Shown piece after piece: positions 36,303 to 46,400 of a DNA stretch of 47,928 bases; position 1 is the stretch's first letter, and each line of letters starts with the position of its first letter. The DNA lies in NCBI RefSeq assembly GCF_003130405.1, contig NZ_QEAS01000006.1, positions 1-47,928 on the forward strand, given 5' to 3'. The notes below the pieces were generated by a model, which ran no database searches, was not told the DNA's origin, and saw nothing but the letters and a program-made list of their open reading frames with translations. This stretch comes from Pararcticibacter amylolyticus (GTDB lineage Bacteria; Bacteroidota; Bacteroidia; Sphingobacteriales; Sphingobacteriaceae). Position numbers and translations under genes: made by a program.

Positions 36303-38666
36303 TTACTTCAGGAAATACCGGAACTTGACATAGAAAGCCCTCCCGGGTTTTTGCAGCCTGAAATTGTCATAAAGAGTTTCATCTGTCAGATTCCGGCATT
36401 CGAGGGACAGGTTATACCTTCCCTGTTCCATGGAGTAGGCCAGTAAGAGGCTGTGGACCAGTTGCCGGGGAATTGTAACCAGGGAGTTCGCCGTAGCAAA
36501 ACCTTCCCATGAACGATAAAACCAGTGAGTATAATAGGTCATCCAATTGAACTGCAAGCGGTTTCCTTTTGTCAGGACATCGTTTTTGCCAAGGCTCAAA
36601 TCAAGATTTCCGAACAACCAGGGCTGGTTGGGAACCTTATTTTTGTAGGTAGCTGATATGGCTCCACTCGCATCATTTTTGACATACTTCGTGTTATCTA
36701 TGGCATGCTGGTAAGTGACATTCAGAACGGCACTGAACAGAGATGAGTAGCGGTAACGAAGTTCGGATTCCACTCCTCTGATCTGTACATTGGACAGGTT
36801 CTCATATCGCATCTGATTATTATCATACTGGTTAACATATATGAATCCCTTAGCGTCCCGGTAAAATCCGGATGCTTCGGCAAACCATTCATGCTTACCA
36901 AAAGTCTGCCCGTAAAAGGCGCCCAGGTTGATATTATCGCCCGACTCTGGTTTCAGGTCCAGGTTGTTCATAAGCTGGTAGCCATCTCCGTATACTTCAT
37001 TAACATCCTGTAAGCGATAGGTATGTTCGTAAGACGCCTTGATTCCCAGGTTTTCCCAGAGCTTATAAACTGATGCCAGGCCATAGCCAAAGTATTCCTG
37101 GTAACTGTGTACATTGACGAAGCCGCCTGCGTTGTAATCGTTTTGTTTTTTGTTCAGGGTCAGTCCGTAGTACTTGCCCATAAAGGTATTGGTCCAGCGT
37201 TCGCTCAGTTTCTGCTCATAGCCCAGGCCCAGAATGTGCTTCCCCAATTTACCGGGCATAGTGTCTTCATCTTCGAACAGGGCGTTAAATGTCCGGTTTT
37301 CCACCTGATCGAAGCTATAATTGAGGTTCAGGTTGTGTCCCTCAGCCAACAGGTAATTCGCATTTAACCTGCTAAAATACCGGGGCCTTTCTACATGCGT
37401 AAGCCGGAAACTTCCTGTCTCTGGATTCCCATCCGTATAGGTTCCATCCCAGCTGTATCGTTTCAGGGTAGTATCAGCCAGCACATAGTTGTCTTTCGAA
37501 TAAGTTGCATACAGCCCCAGGTCGAGCCTGTTGTTAAACAGGTTCGCTTTCCGGTAGCGCATACTTATATTGCGGCCATCTCCGTCACGTGTGACCGCGC
37601 CGTATACAATGCTCTGCCGTACTCCTGTTTGTACCTGCTTGTCGTAATTAGTATACCCTAATCCAATGAAGAGAATGTCTGCCCAGGGCTTATTAACCAA
37701 CCCGATCTCCGCCTGTGCCATCACCGAACGGTAGCGATCATGGAAACGGGGAAGGTCACGCTCCACATAGAGCTTCTGTTGCGCGTCCCAGACTTCCACG
37801 TCTTTCATCCTGTAATTATTTTTAGAGTAATTATAGAAAGCGCTGCCTTTGAGCACCAGGCCTGAAGACGGGAAGACATATTGTCCGGTCAACGCCGACT
37901 GATTGGTTTGAAAGGAGCTATAGCTATGGCTGATATCGAGATAATTGCCGGGGGCTTTATTAGTAACGATATTAACTGAGCCGCCCAGCGCATCAGATCC
38001 GAGAGATACAGGAGCAACACCTTTATATACTTCAATACGTTCGGCTATGTTAACAGGGATATTATTCAGGTTCATAGCACTGCCCATCACCTCGAGGGGT
38101 ATACCATCTAAAAAGAACTTGACTGACTTGCCTGACAGTCCGCTGATAGAAAAATCAAAATCGGAACCAACACCTCCCTGCTCCCGCATTTTAATTCCCG
38201 TTGTCCGGTTAAGCACCTGCCCCAGGTCGGTACTCTGATTAGCGAAATGCCGCGCATCAATGGCATTCACGGCAAAGCCCTGCTCTTTCAATTGCCGTGT
38301 CTCTGATTTCCCCCGAACCTGAGCCTCTTCCAGGGCATTCGTATTAGCCGCCAGGATAATTCGCAGGGACCTGGCGCTCTGACCATTGCCGATGCTTACG
38401 CTTTTCTCCAGGCTCTGGTAACCTATAGATGAAAAAACCAGGATAAAGGTACCAGCCTGTGGCAGCTGTAAATTGAACTCCCCTTTTCTATCGGATTGAG
38501 TACCGAAAGAAAGCCCTTTAACGGAAATGCTCACAGCTTCCAGCGGAAGTCCTTCCAAATCCGAGATTTTCCCGGATAAAGTATGCTTCGGCTGAGCCTG
38601 TGCAAATGAAATAATAAGAATACAGAAAATGACAATATTGCTAAACAGGTATTTTTTTATGCACAT
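36303..38666 (-). CDS. TonB-dependent siderophore-type receptor (XusA-like)
   Basis: The 787-residue outer-membrane receptor has a signal peptide (MCIKKYLFSNIVIFCILIIS..AQA), a carboxypeptidase-D-like domain (LSGKISDLEGLPLEAVSISVKG), and a plug with LGQVLNRTTGIKMREQGGVGSDFDFSISGLSG and VYKGVAPVSLGSDALGGSVNIVT, the non-SusC, siderophore-receptor style. The barrel ends in VKFRYFLK. There is no STN domain. The frame is open to 38714, but the ATG at 38664-38666 begins the signal peptide cleanly and was chosen. A perfect palindrome lies 5 bp upstream of it. There is no SusD partner. The downstream neighbours are DUF4374 and PepSY genes, supporting iron-siderophore uptake. Confidence 0.9.
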   Translation of the reverse strand: MCIKKYLFSNIVIFCILIISFAQAQPKHTLSGKISDLEGLPLEAVSISVKGLSFGTQSDRKGEFNLQLPQAGTFILVFSSIGYQSLEKSVSIGNGQSARSLRIILAANTNALEEAQVRGKSETRQLKEQGFAVNAIDARHFANQSTDLGQVLNRTTGIKMREQGGVGSDFDFSISGLSGKSVKFFLDGIPLEVMGSAMNLNNIPVNIAERIEVYKGVAPVSLGSDALGGSVNIVTNKAPGNYLDISHSYSSFQTNQSALTGQYVFPSSGLVLKGSAFYNYSKNNYRMKDVEVWDAQQKLYVERDLPRFHDRYRSVMAQAEIGLVNKPWADILFIGLGYTNYDKQVQTGVRQSIVYGAVTRDGDGRNISMRYRKANLFNNRLDLGLYATYSKDNYVLADTTLKRYSWDGTYTDGNPETGSFRLTHVERPRYFSRLNANYLLAEGHNLNLNYSFDQVENRTFNALFEDEDTMPGKLGKHILGLGYEQKLSERWTNTFMGKYYGLTLNKKQNDYNAGGFVNVHSYQEYFGYGLASVYKLWENLGIKASYEHTYRLQDVNEVYGDGYQLMNNLDLKPESGDNINLGAFYGQTFGKHEWFAEASGFYRDAKGFIYVNQYDNNQMRYENLSNVQIRGVESELRYRYSSLFSAVLNVTYQHAIDNTKYVKNDASGAISATYKNKVPNQPWLFGNLDLSLGKNDVLTKGNRLQFNWMTYYTHWFYRSWEGFATANSLVTIPRQLVHSLLLAYSMEQGRYNLSLECRNLTDETLYDNFRLQKPGRAFYVKFRYFLK

Positions 38667-38670
38667 ATTT

Positions 38671-38686
38671 TGATTATCTATAATCA
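38671..38686. promoter_or_regulatory. Palindromic putative operator before the TonB receptor
   Basis: TGATTAT and ATAATCA form a perfect 7-2-7 palindrome, four bases from the receptor ATG. With a two-base loop it is a poor RNA hairpin and a better DNA operator. It resembles, but does not equal, the Fur-box core TGATAAT-N-ATTATCA. The regulator is unknown. Confidence 0.4.
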
Positions 38687-38790
38687 GGAACATTCTTCCC
38701 GATAACCAAGACATAGTTGCATAAGTGATCCCTCACTGCAATAGAATATGATTTTTTTTAGAATTAATTTAAATAAGGTTAAAAAGCGAC

Positions 38791-40020
38791 TTAATCGTAT
38801 AGTTTTTCTAACCGGAAAATATAGTCAATATTGCCTTCCAGATGCAGGCCTTTGGTGAGGGACCGGTCTTGGGGACGGTAAATCCAGACATCATTGTTCC
38901 CCTTTCCATCGTTGATCGTAATATAAGCCCGTTCATTCCGGATCAGAACACAGGTACGGGAACTTCCCCTGTCTAATGGCAAATTCAATTTGTGCACTTC
39001 CCGGGTAAGCAGGTTTACTTCGTGATATTCGATATGTGCAAGGAGGTAATGTTCTTCATAAGTCCTGAAGAGATCCTTTCGTTCACTCCGGACAAGGGCC
39101 TTATGATTCCCAAGATACCAGAGGCCATAAGCATGGTTCTGTATAGGTGATTGAGAAATATTAAAAAACCAGGCACGGTCTAACTGTTGTTCGTTTGCTT
39201 TAATACGGTAAATGGCCGTCGGCTGATCCGGGTTGGCTCCCCGTGCAATGCCGGGACATGACAGGAAATAAAAGTCGCCTTTCTCGTCCACAAAAGTATT
39301 CTGCTGAGCCGTGTTCACGTTACCAGGATAAGTGGAACGCGGATCCTTTTCTATATTCAGCAGCTTCATTTCAGGATAAGACATCCGGGCTATGTATACG
39401 GTGTCGGACGAACCATAGCCTCTTTCTTCATTGTTAAAATGATAGGTATACCCCATCCATAGCTGATTGCCCCTCCAAAGTTCAAACCCGACAGACATAT
39501 TATCGAATAATGCACGAGGAGGCGGAAGAGGTAATTGATCCGTAACGACCGACATGTCCCGGACATTTACTTTGGCGTAACGTTTTGGGTTTCTCCCTAC
39601 ACTGTGATTGACGAGAAAAACGGTGTCTGCATTGATAAACAATGCATTGTCCGGATAGCTGAAACCCTTAAGATGAACCGAGTCCAAACGTTCAAAACGG
39701 GAATCTTCGATCCGTCCCCTGATGAAATACTCCGTTTTCGGATCTACATAATAATAATAGCCATTTTTTACCAGCATATAGTACCAGATGCGCGGCGGGT
39801 GATCCAGCAATACGCCTTTTTCTATCGGGTTAGCAGCTCCCGCATCCAGGCTGTCGGTTTGCCACAGATATTGCTTCTGATCTTTGCTCATAACAAAGAA
39901 ACTATACTTTTTATGCCCGGCTGGATCCTTCTTTCTGCAAGCTCCTATAGTTGAAAGCAAGCTACCTATGAGAAATGCAGCGATAATTGCAGGAAAGAAA
40001 TTTTTAGGTTGGCTGATCAT
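38791..40020 (-). CDS. Second DUF4374-like lipoprotein
   Basis: The 409-residue lipoprotein has cysteine C28 (STIGAC). It is a distant paralogue of the DUF4374 protein at 35072-36280. Shared features are the TFVDEKGDFYFL blade, AIYRIKANEQQLDRA, and the closing VWIYRPQDRSLTKGLHLEGN region. It is encoded between the anti-sigma gene and the TonB receptor, separated from the receptor by ~125 bp and only one base after the anti-sigma gene. The residues after its lipidated cysteine are basic (RKKD), unlike the acidic SSDDG of the paralogue. It may therefore stay on the periplasmic side and play a different role, such as ligand hand-over or signalling. Confidence 0.72.
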   Translation of the reverse strand: MISQPKNFFPAIIAAFLIGSLLSTIGACRKKDPAGHKKYSFFVMSKDQKQYLWQTDSLDAGAANPIEKGVLLDHPPRIWYYMLVKNGYYYYVDPKTEYFIRGRIEDSRFERLDSVHLKGFSYPDNALFINADTVFLVNHSVGRNPKRYAKVNVRDMSVVTDQLPLPPPRALFDNMSVGFELWRGNQLWMGYTYHFNNEERGYGSSDTVYIARMSYPEMKLLNIEKDPRSTYPGNVNTAQQNTFVDEKGDFYFLSCPGIARGANPDQPTAIYRIKANEQQLDRAWFFNISQSPIQNHAYGLWYLGNHKALVRSERKDLFRTYEEHYLLAHIEYHEVNLLTREVHKLNLPLDRGSSRTCVLIRNERAYITINDGKGNNDVWIYRPQDRSLTKGLHLEGNIDYIFRLEKLYD

Positions 40021-40021
40021 G

Positions 40022-40675
40022 TTATATACCGAACTGCTTTATTAACGAATTGCGTAACAAAGGAGGTAGTTCGAAAAGCAAGTCTTCATTCATAACCAAT
40101 AATTCGGTATGGTGATTATTTTTCAAATCAAGGGCAAAATAAGTGGTTCCACCGGTCACATGCATTTCCCTCTTTAGTTCCTCGTGATTACCACAATAGT
40201 TCGAAAAGGACAATTTCATACTTTTCTTAGGCGTGATTTTGATGATACCGCAGAAATCGACCATCTCATTTTCGCGGTCAAATGTCGCCCGGCTTTCGTT
40301 GCCGAACTCTATATCGAACAATTCGGTGTTTAAGCCTTTCATTTTCCGGTTTTGGACTACCATACTATCAGGCTCCTTACCGTTCCTGAAAACGAACAGG
40401 CTCGTTACCAGCAATACAATAGCAGCTGCCGCTGCCCAATATCTTTTTTTAGGTTTTTTCCTGACTATGGTACTCAAATCAGATGGGCCGGCCATAATAG
40501 TATCTGACTGTACCTGCTGCCAAATCTCTTCTTTAACGAGATTCTTATCGGGTAAGTGATCCGGGAAATGAAAATCATCATCATCCTCCAGTAACCATTG
40601 TTCTACGGACTTCTGTTCATCGGGGCTGCAAAGACCGTGATGATACCGTTCAAGCAGATCTTTGGATACCTTCAT
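40022..40675 (-). CDS. Divergent anti-sigma factor-like membrane protein
   Basis: The 217-residue protein is encoded directly after an ECF sigma gene. The N-terminal cytoplasmic part (LLERYHHGLCSPDEQKSVEQWLLED) resembles the sigma-binding helices of FecR-like anti-sigma factors. One transmembrane helix (about 79-96) follows a basic stretch. The periplasmic part (about 97-217) contains two cysteines (DFCG, NYCG) but does not show the standard FecR motif (LPDGT.., GEAFFDV). The assignment rests mainly on position and layout. It overlaps no neighbour and is followed after one base by the second DUF4374 gene. Confidence 0.6.
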   Translation of the reverse strand: MKVSKDLLERYHHGLCSPDEQKSVEQWLLEDDDDFHFPDHLPDKNLVKEEIWQQVQSDTIMAGPSDLSTIVRKKPKKRYWAAAAAIVLLVTSLFVFRNGKEPDSMVVQNRKMKGLNTELFDIEFGNESRATFDRENEMVDFCGIIKITPKKSMKLSFSNYCGNHEELKREMHVTGGTTYFALDLKNNHHTELLVMNEDLLFELPPLLRNSLIKQFGI

Positions 40676-40766
40676 AAAAAAGCGGGAAATGAAAATCGTT
40701 TAATGTAACAAACTTAGACAAACTTTCTTTTTTTAACAAGTTCGGTTATTCAGACCCGATCCGCTG

Positions 40767-41306
40767 CTATAAAGCGTAGTCATTCAAGCTTGATCTCAGT
40801 TGCTTCAGCGCGCTGGCCAGATGATAAGCGGCAGTACGCTCTGAAATAAGCAATTCTTCAGCAATCTCCTTCGTACTTAAGCCGCGTTCACGGCTCATAC
40901 GAAAAACACGCTGATAATTATAAGGAAGAGCATTTACTAAAGATACCAGAGTTTCTGAAAGGCAGCGGTGCATGACCAGATCTTCTGTCACATTCGTTTC
41001 ACGCCCTGCTTCATCAGCCAGACGTTTTAAATGCGTAGTTCTGATCTGTTTGTTCCGGATATATTCAAATACCTTTAATTTGGCAGAACGCAGGAGATAA
41101 CGTTCAACAGAATGAGTAAATGTCAGCGTATCTCTTCTTTCCCACACCGACTTAAAAATATCCTGTACTATCTCTTTAGCCACATCGACATCTTCCAAAT
41201 GTGCATAACAGATTGAAAATACCTTTTCCCAATACTGATTATACAAATCAGTAAACATGGTTTCATCCAATGGCCCTGCCTTTTCTTCTATATCCTGATC
41301 GAACAT
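40767..41306 (-). CDS. ECF RNA polymerase sigma-70 factor
   Basis: The 179-residue ECF sigma factor has region 2 (FTDLYNQYWEKVFSICYAHLEDVDVAKEIVQDIFKSVWERR) and region 4 with a helix-turn-helix (YQRVFRMSRERGLSTKEIAEELLISERTAAYHLASALKQLRSSL). It belongs to the Bacteroidota FecI-like expansion group. It is the first gene of the minus-strand cluster, followed 91 bp later by its presumed anti-sigma factor, and likely directs transcription of the siderophore-uptake genes. No autoregulated promoter was identified in the upstream 100 bp. Confidence 0.93.
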   Translation of the reverse strand: MFDQDIEEKAGPLDETMFTDLYNQYWEKVFSICYAHLEDVDVAKEIVQDIFKSVWERRDTLTFTHSVERYLLRSAKLKVFEYIRNKQIRTTHLKRLADEAGRETNVTEDLVMHRCLSETLVSLVNALPYNYQRVFRMSRERGLSTKEIAEELLISERTAAYHLASALKQLRSSLNDYAL

Positions 41307-41406
41307 GAAAACAAAAGATTTCGCTGCGAATATAAGACTTTTATAATGATTCTAAATAACAACATCGCTGGCTGCACGGTTGATAATGGCGGTACGCGGG
41401 AATAAT

Positions 41407-41438
41407 AAAAAAGCCGCAGGCGGGCACCAGCGGCTTTT
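41407..41438 (-). terminator. Intrinsic terminator of tRNA-Glu
   Basis: On the minus strand AAAAGCCGC (41438-41430) pairs with GCGGCTTTT (41417-41409) around a 12-nt loop, and the stem runs into a six-T tract. It starts immediately after the tRNA CCA end, a textbook intrinsic terminator. Confidence 0.9.
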
Positions 41439-41512
41439 GGTAGTCCATAGGGGAATCGAACCCCTGTTTCAAGAATGAAAATCTTGCGTCCTAACCCCTA
41501 GACGAATGGACC
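41438..41512 (-). tRNA. tRNA-Glu (anticodon TTC)
   Basis: The minus strand folds into a complete cloverleaf. The acceptor stem is GGTCCAT with ATGGACT (first pair G-U). The D-arm is GTCTAGGGGTTAGGAC. The anticodon stem CAAGA/TCTTG holds the loop TTTTCAT with anticodon TTC. The T-arm is AGGGG-TTCGATT-CCCCT. The discriminator base is A and CCA is encoded. It is followed directly by an intrinsic terminator and is transcribed away from the ECF sigma gene at 41650. Confidence 0.96.
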
Positions 41513-41649
41513 ATTCTATGGTTTAAGTTCTGGCTGCACTGTACGTGCTTCCGCCAAAACCGGCTGCAAAAATACAGGAATATTTTGATTCGGCAATAGA
41601 GTTGAATGTTTTTGATAAGAAAACTTTTTATACTACTTTTATTCATGAG

Positions 41650-42231
41650 ATGTCCGTAGAAGAAGAGAACAGAGATTTCTGGAGCAAAATACTGGAAGGG
41701 GATAAACAGTCTCTGTTTGATCTGTATAATAATACCTATTTTCACTTGCTGAGGTTTGGGCTGAAAGTATGCGCAGATAACGATCTGGTAGCGGACTGTG
41801 TAAACCAGTTATTCTTAAACATCTGGGACAGGCGTGAACGGCTGCAACCGGTGAAGAATGTGAGGGCTTATCTTTTCACTTCCCTCAGACGTAATATCCT
41901 GGATCAGCTTTCTTACCAATCCAAAATAGACCTGGCAGTGAGCAACATGCAAGCTGCGGACCAGGAAACAGAGTTGTCATATGAGGAGATCCTGATCAGG
42001 GTACAGCATGACGAGGAGGTTAGAAAAAAACTGAATACTGCCTTAAAAAAACTATCCCCAAAACAAATTGAATTCGTAAAGCTGAAGTTCTTCGAGGGTT
42101 TAAGCTACGAACAAATTGCTTCTTCTACAACCCAGAGCATAAAAACGTGCTACAACGTCATCCACGATGCCGTCAAAACCCTCAAAAGAGACCTTCTCCC
42201 GGAAATAGACAAGAAAAAAAGAGAATTTTAG
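41650..42231 (+). CDS. ECF RNA polymerase sigma-70 factor (PUL 2)
   Basis: The 193-residue FecI-like sigma factor has region 2 (FDLYNNTYFHLLRFGLKVCADNDLVADCVNQLFLNIWDRRERL) and region 4 (LSPKQIEFVKLKFFEGLSYEQIASSTTQSIKTCYNVIHDAVKTLKRDL). The frame is open upstream to 41545. That extension would start within 33 bp of the tRNA and has no family match, so the ATG at 41650 (MSVEEENRDFWSKI) was chosen. It is followed by a FecR gene and an STN-containing SusC, the classic trans-envelope signalling set in which the receptor itself reports ligand binding. Confidence 0.93.
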   Translation: MSVEEENRDFWSKILEGDKQSLFDLYNNTYFHLLRFGLKVCADNDLVADCVNQLFLNIWDRRERLQPVKNVRAYLFTSLRRNILDQLSYQSKIDLAVSNMQAADQETELSYEEILIRVQHDEEVRKKLNTALKKLSPKQIEFVKLKFFEGLSYEQIASSTTQSIKTCYNVIHDAVKTLKRDLLPEIDKKKREF

Positions 42232-42310
42232 CCCTATTTTAAAAAAAAGGTATTTTTTCCAGGGAAATTACGGGAAGTTTTCCGTCTGTATAGAAAACAC
42301 TCACCTCTGG

Positions 42311-43402
42311 ATGGATTACGACAACTACGACATAGAAGACTTTGCGTGTGAACACAGCTTTCAACAGTATTGCAAGGGAGAAGATCCGGAGGCAATAGCA
42401 TTCTGGGAGAACTGGACGAAAAAAAATCCTGCCCGGCAGGATATCATTGATGCTGCCCGAAAACTGGTCATGATCCTCAACGCAGGCCAGGAAAAACGCG
42501 ATGATCAGCTGTCCCGGCTTCAAAAAGGCCTGCAACAAAGACAGATTCTTGAAAATAAACTGGATATCAAAAAGCCAGATTCGTACCCTTTCAGAAGAGC
42601 AGCGAAATATATCAGCGGTATAGCCGCCACAATCATCATAGCAGCAGGCTTATATTTTCTTCAAGACAAACGCTATCCTAAAGACGAGCAGGTCAGCAGA
42701 TCTTATAATCAGTCAAAATCATACCGAACAGGAAAATCAGAACGAAAAACGATAGTTCTACCTGATGGAACCTTTATAACCTTAAACCATAACAGTTTCC
42801 TTCTTTTGCCGGCCGATTTCGGAAAACAGGTACGTGAAGTTCATTTACGGGGAGAAGGATTCTTTGATGTAAAACAAGACCCTGTTCACCCCTTCCTGGT
42901 TCATACGAATACTGTAACCGTAAAAGTTCTGGGTACTACATTTAATCTGAAAGCACATCCTGCGGACGCTGGTATAACTGAGACAACCCTGCTGAAAGGG
43001 ATAGTGGAGGTGGAGCTGAACCAGGGCCTCCAAAAGAAATACCTGCTCAGGGCGGGCCAAAAAATACGTACTGTTGCGCACGCTGGTAAGTCCGCTATCG
43101 CTACCGGCAACATTCAGGCGCAAATCAGCCCGCTTTCAAAAGAAGGGGTCCTGTATAGACCGGCGGAGACGGGCTGGACGAGAAGCAGGATTGAATTATC
43201 CAATGAGAAACTTTCTGATATAGCCCTCAAACTCGGGAAATGGTATGGAATCAGGATAGAGTTCGGAGATGAAAACGTTAAGGATCTACGGTACTCAGGC
43301 ACATTTGAAAGTGAAACTATAGCGGAGGCTCTCGAAGCTTTGCAATTATCCTATCCGTTTAACTTCAAGGCCGAAAATGAAAAAATAATCATCACCCATT
43401 AA
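42311..43402 (+). CDS. FecR-family anti-sigma factor
   Basis: The 363-residue protein has a cytoplasmic N-terminus (about 1-95), one transmembrane helix (about 97-118), a periplasmic FecR domain (RKTIVLPDGTFITLNHNS, EVHLRGEGFFDVKQDPVHPFLVHT, VKVLGTTFNL, LLKGIVEVEL) and a C-terminal DUF4974 domain (IELSNEKLSDIALKLGKWYGIRIEF, YSGTFESETIAEALEALQ). It holds the sigma factor at 41650 inactive until the STN domain of the SusC receptor signals. It sits 79 bp after the sigma gene and just before susC. Confidence 0.95.
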   Translation: MDYDNYDIEDFACEHSFQQYCKGEDPEAIAFWENWTKKNPARQDIIDAARKLVMILNAGQEKRDDQLSRLQKGLQQRQILENKLDIKKPDSYPFRRAAKYISGIAATIIIAAGLYFLQDKRYPKDEQVSRSYNQSKSYRTGKSERKTIVLPDGTFITLNHNSFLLLPADFGKQVREVHLRGEGFFDVKQDPVHPFLVHTNTVTVKVLGTTFNLKAHPADAGITETTLLKGIVEVELNQGLQKKYLLRAGQKIRTVAHAGKSAIATGNIQAQISPLSKEGVLYRPAETGWTRSRIELSNEKLSDIALKLGKWYGIRIEFGDENVKDLRYSGTFESETIAEALEALQLSYPFNFKAENEKIIITH

Positions 43403-43487
43403 TGACAGGAAGGCTGATCACAGCCACATGATCTGTCAAATAATTCAGAAATCATCATTATCTGTTCAACACAAATCAACCCAATTT

Positions 43488-46400
43488 ATGAGAAAAACTA
43501 TACTACTGGTACATCCCGGCAGTAATACGTTTGCCAGGCAAATCATTCGGACCATGAAATTAACTTCTTTAATCCTGCTCCTGCTGTGCTTACAGGTCTC
43601 AGCGCTAACCTATGCCCAAAACAAGATCAATGTAAATTACCGGGAGATCAGCATGAAGCATCTTCTGAAGGAAATTGAAAAGCAAAGCGGGTACCGGTTT
43701 GTGTATAACAATACTATCCTTGCGGAAGACCGCCATATAAGTATTGATGTCAGGGATGCTTCTATTGATGAAGCGATGCAGCAGGCGTTAAAGGGCAGCG
43801 GATTGAGTTATACTGTAAAAGGAGACGGGTTGATCGTCATCCATAATAGTGGAGCACTGTCGAAACCGGACCGCGTGATAAGCGGCCGTGTAACGGACAA
43901 GCAGGGCTTGCCTCTGCCAGGTGTTTCGGTGAAAATCCCCGGGGCGCTTCGTGGTACCTCGACAAACGCAGACGGCCGTTTCTCTCTGCCGGTTCCTGAT
44001 GAAACCAGCGTACTTGAGTTCTCATTCGTTGGATTTACTACCCGAACGGTGCCGGTAAAAGGCAGGACAGAAGTCAGCATTTCTCTTAACGAAGACAACC
44101 GGACACTGGAAGAAGTCACCGTTACGGGATACACAAACTATTCGCGCTCTCAGTCGGCAAATGCCGCTTCTGTTGTAACAGCAGGCAAAATAGAACAGGT
44201 GCCGATGGCATCCATTGACCAGGTGCTCCAGGGAAGAGTTCCCGGCATGACCGTTATGTCGGGGACAGGACAACCCGGAAGCAGCGCAATGGTGACCATA
44301 CGGGGAGTAGGAAGTATCAATGGCAGTACAGCTCCTTTATATGTTATGGATGGCATTCCGATCGAGCCAGATTATTTTCAAACTATCAATCCTGAAGACG
44401 TTGAATCGGTGACTGTTCTGAAAGATGCCTCTGCAAAAGCACTTTATGGATCAAGAGGCTCAAACGGGGTAATCGTCATTACGACCAAAAAAGGCAAGGC
44501 CGGAAAAGTAGCGGTTGAATATAAATCGCAGTATGGTTTTTCAGACCTCACCAGACCTCGTTTTACTATGATGAATACCGAACAACGGCTTCGCTTTGAA
44601 GAAGAGGTAGGGCTTGAAATGGATGAAGATATCGGTCCTGGATGGGCTTTCTCGCCACAAAACCCGGAAAACGCAAATTTATCGCAGGAAGAGAAAAACC
44701 GTAACGCTTCCATCCTCGACAGTATTAGTAAGATCAACACCGACTGGCGGGACATATTTTTCCAGCAGAGTAAATTTATGGAGCAGCAGGTAGCCGTAAG
44801 CGGCGGTAATGAGAATGTCCGTTTTTATAACTCACTAAATTACTACAGCCAGGACGGGATTGCCAAGAGAACGGGAATGGACCGCTATGCATTAAGAAGT
44901 AATGTTGATTTCAGGTCGGATAAGTTTTCGGGAAATGTAAACCTTTCCCTGGGCTATTCGAATTCCAGTTTCACGGAAGGTGAAGGAACAACAAGGGTCG
45001 GCACAGCTATGGCGTCAGTTTATTATGCTCTTCCTTATGAATACCCTTACGCTCCGGATGGCACACTCATTCATCCTGGCAACGAAGATGAATATGATAA
45101 TATATATGACCTCCGGGAAGGCAGCCAGGGCCTCGAACGCCTCCTGAACTCTTCCAGCAAGACAGATCAGCTGAAGTCTGTCACCGGAATTTCATTAAAC
45201 TATGAGATACTGCCAGGCTTAAAAGCAAGCACCCGTGCGGGGATCGATTACCGGAACTCCACGGATCAGACTTATATCAATCCCAACTCCTATTATGGAT
45301 CGAGGGACAATTCTACGACTGTTGGGGGCAAGGGCAGATTCGAAGAAGGTACGAGAAGGAACTTTAACATTATCTCCACGACCGGGCTGACATACAGCAA
45401 AAGAGCCGGTGATCTTCATGACTTCGAAGTATCAGGCTTTTTTGAATATGTTCATGACAACTACCGGTCTTTTAATTATACTGCCTTCGGCCTTGACGAA
45501 AGGCTACCGGAAACACCAGCAGGGATCTCAAACAATGATCCCAACTTTTTCCCGACTATAGGAGGAGGAAGAACTAAAAGCGCCCTCCTGTCGTATATGG
45601 CTACCGGGCGTTATACATACAGCGACAAATACACTCTTACCGGAAGCTACAGGTACGATGGGTCTACTAAAGTAGCGAAGACAAACCGCTGGCATGGGTT
45701 TTATTCACTGGGCGGAAACTGGAATATTAAACAGGAAGACTTCCTTAAGGACCTTGCTTTTATTCCATCTCTCAGACTCAGGATAAGCTATGGAACCACG
45801 GCCAGCCCTTTCAGCAGCAACTTCCTTTACCTTCCCACTTATGTGACCAGCGGCTCCTATGGAGGATCACAAGCCATAGCCCCCTCACAACCAGGAAATC
45901 CCGATTTTGACTGGGAATACGTAGATGAATTTAACGCTGGCTTTGATATCAGCCTGCTGAAGGAAAGCCGTCTCAGGATTACTGCTGATTTTTATAACCG
46001 GATCACGCGTAATATGTTCATTGACCAGCCTCTTTCTGCCACATCAGGCTTTGACATCCTGTCGCTCAGCACCGGGAAAATGCGAAACCGTGGTGTCGAA
46101 TTTGATATCCAGGGGGACATTATAAAGAATAAGGATTTCTCATGGACTGCCGGCGTTAATGCGGCTTACAACAAGAATACGATCCTTCATCTCACAGATA
46201 TTACCGATGAAGTTCTTGATGGTGACACCCGTATCCTGAAAGTAGGAAAGGCTTACGGATCGTACTACGCTCCCCGCTGGGCTGGTGTAAACCGTGAAAC
46301 AGGCGAACCTCAGTATTACAATACAGACGGTAGTATTACTTCAGTTTATAATGAAAACACTCAGAGCGTTGCAGAATCGGGCAGTATGTTTCCCCGGCTC

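Noticed and set aside
41545-41649. N-terminal extension of the ECF sigma factor
   Set aside because: The 35 extra codons have no sigma-factor likeness and start next to the tRNA gene. The internal ATG at 41650 fits the family length.
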